A stretch of 21,023 bases of DNA from JAUWQU01 sp964605095 (lineage in GTDB: Bacteria > Planctomycetota > Phycisphaerae > SM23-33), in assembly GCA_964605095.1 (NCBI GenBank), contig CAZSBS010000056.1, forward strand, positions 1 to 21,023. The letters are read 5' to 3'. The notes beneath the pieces were generated by a model. It worked only from the letters and a program-made list of their open reading frames with translations, searched no databases and had not been told where the DNA came from. Numbering within the stretch: the first letter of the stretch is position 1; every line of letters begins with the position of its first letter. The position numbers were made by a program, and so were the translations under genes. Shown piece by piece: positions 1-5,569 of the stretch.

Positions 1-2
1 TC

Positions 3-368
3 ACCGCAACGCCACCCGCACTGAAATGGCCGGCGGCCACCGCAAAACTGGCTTGTTCCGTGACCGATCGGGACAAGGGGACTCCGCGCTATCACTGGAG
101 CAAGCTGTCAGGGGACGGCACCGTTACGTTCAGCGTCAACGACTCGACGGCCGCATCGACCTGCACGGCCACGTTCAGCGCCCCGGGCACCTATGTCCTG
201 CAACTGGCGTGCGATGATGGATCCATCATGGATGCTTCCACCTGGAACTGGGGCTATCAACCCGAGGGCAGCAAGAACTACACCCACATCATCGGCGCCG
301 TGTATGGCAAAATCACGGTCAAAGTGGAGGGTTCATCTCCCGCCAGCGCAGGCCCCACAAAAAACTAA
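3..368 (+). CDS. C-terminal part of a PKD/Ig-like domain protein (5' end outside window)
   Basis: The reading frame is open from the first bases of the window to a TAA at 366-368, so this is the 3' end of a longer gene. The visible 121 residues resemble a PKD/Ig-like beta-sandwich: a W-S-K-L-S-G-D-G-T-V-T-F strand pair, then A-T-F-S-A-P-G-T-Y-V-L-Q-L and C-D-D-G. This is the usual 'W.k.sGpG.vtF ... atFsaPGtYvL.l...DG' pattern of repeats in large secreted or surface proteins of Planctomycetota. The end (about residues 85-121) carries a Trp/Tyr-rich segment and a small Ser/Pro/Ala tail. An internal GTG at 60 could be mistaken for a start but has no ribosome site and splits the domain. Ligand or catalytic role cannot be told from this fragment. 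The extracellular location is inferred from the domain type. Confidence 0.65.
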   Translation, partial: TATPPALKWPAATAKLACSVTDRDKGTPRYHWSKLSGDGTVTFSVNDSTAASTCTATFSAPGTYVLQLACDDGSIMDASTWNWGYQPEGSKNYTHIIGAVYGKITVKVEGSSPASAGPTKN

Positions 369-400
369 TAGAACTGAAAAACTGAAAGGAATAAACTAAC

Positions 401-802
401 ATGAAAAGAATACGCTACACCGCATGGCTGGCTGGATCGACGGCCGCCATGGTGATTGAGGGGCCGACGGATCGAGAGGTATTTGAGGCTTATGTCCAGC
501 ACGTGCTGATCCCGAGTCTTCGCGATGGCGACATTGTGGTGCTGGATAATCTGGCCCCTCACAAGACTCCGGGGATAGTCGCTGCCATTGAGGCGGCCGG
601 AGCGGAGATCTGGTTCCTTCCGCCGTACAGTCCCGATCTCAACCCCATTGAGAAGATGTGGTCGAAGGTCAAGCAGTATCTTCGCTCAGTAAAGGCCCGG
701 ACAGAGGACGCCCTACTCAAGGCCATTGCTGCGGCCCTGCAATCGGTCTGTTCATCCGACGCCCAAGGCTGGTTCGATTCCTGTGGATACCGCTACGAAT
801 GA
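401..802 (+). pseudogene. IS630-family transposase, C-terminal remnant
   Basis: The 133-residue frame matches the C-terminal half of an IS630/Tc1-type DDE transposase. It has V-V-L-D-N-L-A-P-H-K, with the second catalytic Asp at residue 49, then L-P-P-Y-S-P-D-L-N-P-I-E-K-M-W, with the catalytic Glu at residue 84. Full-length members are about 340 aa. The helix-turn-helix half and the first catalytic Asp are missing, so it cannot be an active transposase. The start is odd: an AAAGGA Shine-Dalgarno-like site precedes ATG 401, and the first residues (MKRIRYTAW) look like an ordinary leader joined in frame to transposase sequence from about residue 13. The neighbour upstream is unrelated. Family assignment is confident; the fusion history is inferred. 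Confidence 0.8.
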
Positions 803-820
803 CCGTAAACTGCTCTAGGG
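435..820 (+). mobile_element. IS630-type insertion sequence remnant (right part)
   Basis: This is the mobile-element remnant that contains the transposase fragment. After the stop codon the sequence runs through GACCGTAAACTGCTCTAG (803-820), which may be the right terminus ending next to the TA that IS630 elements duplicate. No matching left terminus is visible upstream. The outer boundaries are approximate, and the terminus is inferred rather than proven. Confidence 0.4.
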
Positions 821-844
821 GTCCCAAGGACCTGCCTGTGGGTC

Positions 845-865
845 GCACGGCCACCTCGGCCGTGC
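845..865. repeat. Perfect 8-bp hairpin (GCACGGCC / GGCCGTGC)
   Basis: An exact inverted repeat: arms 845-852 and 858-865, loop ACCTC. It lies in the 166-bp gene-free stretch (803-968) between the IS630 remnant and the 3' end of bioA. Neither strand has a T-run after the stem, so it does not look like an intrinsic terminator. A second, weaker hairpin (GGTCC-CAA-GGACC) sits near 821-833. Nothing else is recognised in this gap. Confidence 0.55.
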
Positions 866-968
866 TGGTCACGAGGGAGAAACATGGGTGATGGCGAGCC
901 TATGAAGTGGGCGGATACTGGCCCCTGCGGGACAAATCGGGCAAGACCCATAACTTGAGGTCATCTTC

Positions 969-2291
969 TCACGCCGGCATCTGCCGGGCGGCTGACTGTA
1001 GGATGTCGATCATCTCGGCAAGTTCGGCCTCACTCGTCGTCAGCGGTGGCCAGAGGTAGATGCACCGCCCGAGCGGGCGGACGAAGAGCCCAAGTTCCAT
1101 CGCACGCGTGGTGATGCGCCGCGCTCGCGGCGCGCCGCCGAGGGCGTCGTCCAGCTCCGCCACCGCCATCATGCCCAGGCTGCTGCATGGTGCTCCCCCG
1201 GCGGCGACGGCTATGTCGCCAATACCGGCGGCGAGCTGGGCGATTCTTGGCTGGGACGACTCGACCACCGACTCCCGCTCGTAGACATCCAGTGCCGCCA
1301 GCGCCGCGGCCGCCGCGATAGGGTTGCCCCCGAACGTGTGGCTGTGATAGAAGGTCCGGTCGCAACCCGGCGCGGAGCGGAAAGTGTCATACACGGCGTC
1401 GGTGGCGAGCACGGCGCTCATGGGCAGGCTGCCTCCCGTCAGGCCCTTGCCCAGTGTCATCAGGTCCGGCACCACCTGGGCCTGCTCGCAGGCGAACATC
1501 GTGCCGGTCCGTCCGAAGCCGACGGCGATCTCGTCGGCAATCAGGAGCAAGCCCTGCTCGTCGCAGCTTTTCCGCAGGCAGCGAAGATATTCGTGCGGGT
1601 ACATACGAAGCCCGGCCGCGCCCTGGCAGAGCGGCTCGACGATCACGGCCGCGGTCTCCGCGTGGTGCTCGTCGATGAGCGCCTGCATGGAATCGAAGCA
1701 CTCGATGTCGCACGAGTCCGGCTTCTTGCCCATCGGGCAGCGGATGCAGTGCGGGCTCGTCGCTCGCAGCGACGGGCGGACCACGTCGCGGAAGTGCCCG
1801 TGGAACGCCTCGACGTACCCGACCCCAACGCAGCCCAGCGTGTCGCCGTGGTAGCCGTCGGCAAGGGCGATGAACCGCACCCGCCCGGACTGCCCGCGAT
1901 TGTGCCAGTACTGGACCGCGATCTTGAGCGCCGCCTCGACGGCCGAGGCGCCGTCGCTGGCGAAAAACGCATGGCCAAGATCGCCCGGGGTGATCCCCGC
2001 CAGCCGCTCGGCCAGCTCTATCGCACGCGGGTGCGACATGCCGCCGAGGATGCAATGCTGGAGCTGGCCCGCTTGGCGGCGGATTGCCTCGACGATCCGC
2101 GGATGGCCGTGCCCGAGATTCACGCACCACCACGACGAAATGCCATCCAGCAGCGCCCGCCCGCCGCGCTCGTGGAGATACACGCCGTCGGCACGCTCGA
2201 TGATCGGAAATGCCGAGCCCGACAAGGCCTTGATGTCCGTGCATGGATGCCACAGGTAACGAAGATCGAGTTGTCGCGGATCGTCGGTCAT
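969..2291 (-). CDS. bioA: Adenosylmethionine--8-amino-7-oxononanoate aminotransferase
   Basis: This cytoplasmic PLP enzyme converts 7-keto-8-aminopelargonate (KAPA) to 7,8-diaminopelargonate with S-adenosylmethionine as amino donor. The 440-residue protein has the class III aminotransferase landmarks in order: W-H-P-C near residue 14, S-S-W-W-C-V-N-L-G-H-G-H-P (52-64), D-G-Y-H-G-D-T (145-151), A-D-E-I-A-V-G-F-G-R-T-G (252-263) and the PLP lysine in T-L-G-K-G-L-T-G-G (K282). A Cys-containing insert at 180-198 (H-C-I-R-C-P ... C-D-I-E-C) resembles the Bacillus-type BioA rather than the E. coli one. The ATG overlaps the bioD stop by 4 nt (ATGA) and follows GAAGG by 4 nt, so it is translationally coupled to bioD. 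It is the last gene of the biotin cluster. Confidence 0.96.
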   Translation of the reverse strand: MTDDPRQLDLRYLWHPCTDIKALSGSAFPIIERADGVYLHERGGRALLDGISSWWCVNLGHGHPRIVEAIRRQAGQLQHCILGGMSHPRAIELAERLAGITPGDLGHAFFASDGASAVEAALKIAVQYWHNRGQSGRVRFIALADGYHGDTLGCVGVGYVEAFHGHFRDVVRPSLRATSPHCIRCPMGKKPDSCDIECFDSMQALIDEHHAETAAVIVEPLCQGAAGLRMYPHEYLRCLRKSCDEQGLLLIADEIAVGFGRTGTMFACEQAQVVPDLMTLGKGLTGGSLPMSAVLATDAVYDTFRSAPGCDRTFYHSHTFGGNPIAAAAALAALDVYERESVVESSQPRIAQLAAGIGDIAVAAGGAPCSSLGMMAVAELDDALGGAPRARRITTRAMELGLFVRPLGRCIYLWPPLTTSEAELAEMIDILQSAARQMPA

Positions 2292-3025
2292 TTGCCCTTC
2301 AATCGTTCAAGAATAACGGGCATGCCGGTCAGGCCCGCTTCCACTTTCGACCACCCGGCCGCATTGTCGGCGGCGAGGCCGCCAACGTGCGGCAGACGGC
2401 CCAGCACAGCCACTTCGCCAAAACTGGCGATCGTCTCCGGGTTGTCGCGCCTGATGAACTCATCCGCCCCGGCCGGCGGATCGGGCTGGTTGAAGACCAC
2501 GCCCAGCACCTCAACACCGGCCGCCCGCAGAGCCGACAGCGTCAGCAGCGTGTGATTGATCGTGCCAAGGCCGTTGACCGCCACCACAAGCACGGGCAGG
2601 GCCAGCGCGGCCATGAGGTCGAGCATGGTCTGCGATTCGTTCAGCGGAACCATGACCCCGCCTGCCCCCTCTACTATCACGGCGTCGTGGCGGGCAAGGA
2701 GCGCTTCGGCGCAGCGGCGGATGGTATCGAGGTCCACAGGCCGGCCCTCGATCCTCGCCGCCAAGTGAGGTGAGCACGCGGGCTTGTAGAGCAGCGGCGC
2801 CATCAGCGACGCCTCGTCGGGCTTCGCTTCCAATCCCGCGGCCGCCAGGCAGAAATCCACATCCGGCGCCCGCAAGCCGCCGGGGCCAGCAACCGCGCCG
2901 GTCTGCACGGGCTTGAAAGGCGCCGCGTCGATCCCGGCCGCCCGCGCCGCGCGAAGCACCGCCGCCGTGACGACGGTCTTGCCGACACCCGTGCCCGTGC
3001 CCGTGATGAATATGCCTCCAATCAT
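2288..3025 (-). CDS. bioD: ATP-dependent dethiobiotin synthetase
   Basis: It closes the ureido ring of dethiobiotin from 7,8-diaminopelargonate, CO2 and ATP. The 245-residue protein begins M-I-G-G-I-F-I-T-G-T-G-T-G-V-G-K-T, the canonical BioD P-loop (residues 9-17). It continues with F-K-P-V-Q-T-G (37-43, substrate and ATP lysine), V-E-G-A-G-G-V-M-V-P (118-127) and N-Q-P-D near 179-182. I chose ATG 3025 because the P-loop must sit at the extreme N-terminus. The frame stays open upstream to 3097, but that part overlaps the end of bioF and adds 24 residues absent from the family. Ten nt separate the bioF stop from this ATG, and the stop overlaps the bioA start. Confidence 0.95.
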   Translation of the reverse strand: MIGGIFITGTGTGVGKTVVTAAVLRAARAAGIDAAPFKPVQTGAVAGPGGLRAPDVDFCLAAAGLEAKPDEASLMAPLLYKPACSPHLAARIEGRPVDLDTIRRCAEALLARHDAVIVEGAGGVMVPLNESQTMLDLMAALALPVLVVAVNGLGTINHTLLTLSALRAAGVEVLGVVFNQPDPPAGADEFIRRDNPETIASFGEVAVLGRLPHVGGLAADNAAGWSKVEAGLTGMPVILERLKGK

Positions 3026-3035
3026 CGCCCGTCCA

Positions 3036-4202
3036 TCATACCAGCCCCACTTCCCGCGCGGCGTCAATGATAGCCCCCGCCGCGGCGGCAAGCTCATCGT
3101 CCGTGTGTGCCAGCGTCACCGACAGCCTCAGCCTGGCCGTCCCGGCCGGGACCGTGGGCGGGCGCACCGCGGTCGCCAGCACACCGCGGTCCCACAGCAG
3201 TTGCGACAGCCGCACTGCCTCGTCGTTGCCCCCAACATGCACGGGCAGTATCTGTGATTCCATCGCCCCGACGCCCAGGTGCCCCGCCGCCAGCAGGCCC
3301 CGCAGCAGGTGGGCCTTGGCGAGCAGTTGCTCGCCCATTTGCGGCTGGGCCGCCAGCACCGCCAACGCCGCCCGCGCCGCGCCAATGCAGCCCGGAGGCA
3401 GGCCGGTGGAATAAATGAAGCTCCTGGCACAGTTGATCAGCAGTTCGCGCAGCGCGGCTGAGCAGCCGACAAAACCGCCGTATCCGCCGAGCGACTTGCT
3501 TAGCGTGCCGACGACGAAGTCCGGCCGGACCTTGCACCCGGCCTTGCGGCAGAGGCCCCCGCCGCCGGCGCCCATCACGCCGATAGCGTGCGCCTCATCC
3601 ACGACGAGCATCGCGTCGTGCCGCGCGGCAACCTCCGCAAGTTCATCCAGCGGCGCGCGGTCGCCGTCCATGCTGAAGATCGAGTCCGTCACGACCACCA
3701 GCCGGCCCCCGCACGCCTTGGCCAGCAGGCTCGCGAGGTGGCCCGCGTCCTTGTGCCTGTAGCGACGCCACCGCGCCCCGCTCAGTTGCATGCCATCGGT
3801 CAGGCTGGCGTGGTTGAGCCGATCGGCGAATATCTCGTCGCCCCGGCCCGCCGCGGCCGTCATCACGCCAAGGTTCGCCAGAAACCCGCTGCCGAATACC
3901 AGCGCGGCCTCCGTTCCCAGCAGCCTGGCCAGGTCGGCCTCAAGCTGCTCGCAAAGCTCCAGGTCCCCTGCCATCAACCTCGACGCCCGCGCCGAGCAGC
4001 CGAGGCGCTCGACGGCGGCAATCGCCCCGGCCTTGACTCGCTCATCGTCCGCCAGGCCGAGGTAATCGTTGGATGATAGGTTCAGCACCGTCCGCCCGTC
4101 GGCCAGGCGGATTCTTGCACCGCACTCCGGCAGCGCCCGAAGCTGCCGCAGCAGCCCCTGGTGCCGCAGCGCGGCCAACTCGTTGTTCGGATTGTCGGTC
4201 AC
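3036..4202 (-). CDS. bioF: 8-amino-7-oxononanoate synthase (KAPA synthase)
   Basis: This PLP enzyme condenses pimeloyl-ACP (or pimeloyl-CoA) with L-alanine, releasing CO2, to give KAPA, the first committed biotin ring precursor. The 388-residue protein has the alpha-oxoamine synthase signatures: N-L-S-S-N-D-Y-L-G-L (41-50), D-R-L-N-H-A-S-L (127-134), T-D-S-I-F-S-M-D-G-D (172-181), V-V-D-E-A-H-A-I-G-V (200-209) and the PLP lysine in G-T-L-S-K-S-L-G-G-Y-G-G (K236). The start is GTG 4202, supported by an AAGAGG site 7 nt upstream and by an N-terminus of family length. A 219-bp gap with a palindromic repeat separates it from bioB upstream. Confidence 0.95.
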   Translation of the reverse strand: MTDNPNNELAALRHQGLLRQLRALPECGARIRLADGRTVLNLSSNDYLGLADDERVKAGAIAAVERLGCSARASRLMAGDLELCEQLEADLARLLGTEAALVFGSGFLANLGVMTAAAGRGDEIFADRLNHASLTDGMQLSGARWRRYRHKDAGHLASLLAKACGGRLVVVTDSIFSMDGDRAPLDELAEVAARHDAMLVVDEAHAIGVMGAGGGGLCRKAGCKVRPDFVVGTLSKSLGGYGGFVGCSAALRELLINCARSFIYSTGLPPGCIGAARAALAVLAAQPQMGEQLLAKAHLLRGLLAAGHLGVGAMESQILPVHVGGNDEAVRLSQLLWDRGVLATAVRPPTVPAGTARLRLSVTLAHTDDELAAAAGAIIDAAREVGLV

Positions 4203-4224
4203 AAACCGGCCTCTTGTCTTCGTC

Positions 4225-4391
4225 GAAAAGAAAAAGAAGAAGAAAAAGAAGAAGCTTTTGAGGGGGATTACAGGATTACATGGATAGAAACAGATACTAT
4301 TCTCTTAATCCATGTAATCCTTTAATCCCGTAATCCCCATCTAAAGATGTTTTTTCTTCTTGTTCTTCTCTTTCTTTTCTCTGTGCCTCTG
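4225..4391. repeat. Long palindromic repeat element, copy 1 (between bioB and bioF)
   Basis: This fills most of the 219-bp bioB-bioF gap. In order: a purine tract of GAAAAG/GAAGAA units (4225-4254); a block beginning GAAGCTTTTGAGGGGG (4251-4272) that is identical over 22 nt to 14655-14676; a left arm of GGGGATTAC plus AGGATTACATGGAT (4263-4285); a loop of about 22 nt; a right arm of ATCCATGTAATCCT, an 8-nt bulge and GTAATCCCC (4308-4338); a CT-rich tract (4345-4380); and CTCTGTGCCTCTG (4379-4391), whose reverse complement occurs at 14593-14605. The whole element is roughly symmetrical, purine tract to pyrimidine tract, so the transcript could form one long hairpin. No ORF lies inside. It is related to the copy at 14593-14790. 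Confidence 0.8.
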
Positions 4392-4408
4392 TCCCGGCGC
4401 GCCGGGAC
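4391..4408. repeat. 18-bp perfect palindrome GTCCCGGCGCGCCGGGAC
   Basis: An exact 18-bp palindrome starting 14 nt beyond the bioB stop codon (reading the minus strand) and abutting palindromic element copy 1. As RNA it could form a GC stem with a tight CGCG loop. No U-run follows on the minus strand, so it is not a standard intrinsic terminator. It may slow polymerase or protect the bioB 3' end, but that is inference. Confidence 0.55.
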
Positions 4409-4421
4409 GGTAATCCTCTTT

Positions 4422-5405
4422 TCACTCCGTGACGATCTCGAATCCCAAATCGCGGATCATCTCACACGCGGCCTCGGCGGACTGCCCACCTGTCGTCAGA
4501 TACCCGTTGACGAAAATCGAATCCGCCGCGTAGAGCGCCATCGGTTGCAGGCTGCGAAGGTGGTGCTCCCGCCCGGCTGAGGCGCGAATCTCCGCCGCCG
4601 GCAGCAGCAGCCTGGCCAGGCAGAGAACCTTGAGGCACTTCCGCGGGTTCAGCTCGCGCGCCTGGTGCTCGAACGGTGTGCCGGCGATGGGCACCAGGAA
4701 GTTTATCGGCACCGCCCGCGGGCCGATCTGCCGCAGGGCCAGGAGCATGTCGATGATGTCCTCGTCGCTCTCGCCCTGCCCGACGATGCCGCCCGAGCAG
4801 ATCTCCAGCCCCGCCGCCTGGCAGTTGGCTATGGTGTCCAGCCGGTCCTGATAGCTGTGCGTCGTGCATATCTGCCCGTAGTATCGCTCGGAGGTGTTTA
4901 CATTGTGGTTGACGCGGTCCAGCCCGGCAAGCTTGAGCCGCCGGGCCTGGTCAACGCTCAGGAACCCAAGCGAGCCGCACAGCGACAGGGCCGGCGCGGC
5001 GGCCTTGATCCGCGACACCGCCTCGCACAGGCGAGCCAGCTCAGCCTCGTTCGGGCTCGACCCACTAAGCGCCATGCAGAACCGCCTCGCCCCGACGGCC
5101 TTGGCGGCGAGAGCCCCGGCCAGCAGTTCATCGGAGCTAATCATCGGGTGCCGATCTATCTGGGCCATCGAGACGCTCGACTGCGAGCAATACCGGCAGT
5201 CCTCCGGGCACAGGCCGCTCTTTGCGTTGCTGAGCACCTGGATATGCACTCGCGAGCCGAAGTGCCGGCTGCGGACTCTCCACGCCGCATCCAGCAGGGC
5301 CAGAATGTCATCATCGGCGCAGCATAGCACCAGACGGCACTGCTCTCGGGAGAGCGTCAGGCCGGCAAGCGCAGCGACGGCAAGTTCCGCAAAAGGCATC
5401 TCCAT
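4422..5405 (-). CDS. bioB: Biotin synthase (radical SAM)
   Basis: It inserts sulfur into dethiobiotin to make biotin, using a radical-SAM [4Fe-4S] cluster and a sacrificial [2Fe-2S] cluster. In the 327-residue protein the SAM cluster motif is G-L-C-P-E-D-C-R-Y-C (C66, C70, C73). The [2Fe-2S] ligands match C110 (R-F-C-M-A), C143, C203 (E-I-C-S-G-G-I-V-G-Q-G-E) and R274 (E-I-R-A-S-A-G-R-E). The C-terminal L-R-S-L-Q-P ... A-D-S-I-F-V-N-G-Y-L-T-T resembles the Bacillus subtilis type. I chose ATG 5405, 8 nt after GAGAGG; GTG 5408 and ATG 5399 are alternatives. It lies 161 bp downstream of the WD40 gene. No convincing BirA operator or terminator is visible in that gap. Confidence 0.96.
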   Translation of the reverse strand: MEMPFAELAVAALAGLTLSREQCRLVLCCADDDILALLDAAWRVRSRHFGSRVHIQVLSNAKSGLCPEDCRYCSQSSVSMAQIDRHPMISSDELLAGALAAKAVGARRFCMALSGSSPNEAELARLCEAVSRIKAAAPALSLCGSLGFLSVDQARRLKLAGLDRVNHNVNTSERYYGQICTTHSYQDRLDTIANCQAAGLEICSGGIVGQGESDEDIIDMLLALRQIGPRAVPINFLVPIAGTPFEHQARELNPRKCLKVLCLARLLLPAAEIRASAGREHHLRSLQPMALYAADSIFVNGYLTTGGQSAEAACEMIRDLGFEIVTE

Positions 5406-5569
5406 CACGAAAACCTCTCGGTTATGAAGAAGGCTACAGGCTTCGGGGTTCAGGATCCTTTCGGGGTCGCGGGCCCTGGGCCTTCCACAGGATCATCGGC
5501 TTCACTGCACCATGGGCAACCGCCAAACGATGGCGCGACTCGTGAGTTTACCCGTCCGCGGGCCAGGGG

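Noticed and set aside
1338..2555. A 405-codon open frame on the plus strand opposite bioA/bioD
   Set aside because: It is Arg/Ala/Gly-rich, matches no family and lies antisense to two unmistakable genes; long antisense frames are expected at this GC content.
4225..4391. Retron, group II intron or CRISPR reading of the palindromic element
   Set aside because: There is no reverse transcriptase, no intron domain V-like structure and no regularly spaced repeats; only inverted repeats and purine tracts are present.
4391..4408. Intrinsic terminator after bioB
   Set aside because: The palindrome is strong but the following sequence on the minus strand is purine-rich with no U-run.
5409..5569. Biotin-repressor operator or riboswitch upstream of bioB
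   Set aside because: I searched both strands of this 161-bp gap by eye and found no convincing inverted operator or structured leader; nothing else is recognisable there.
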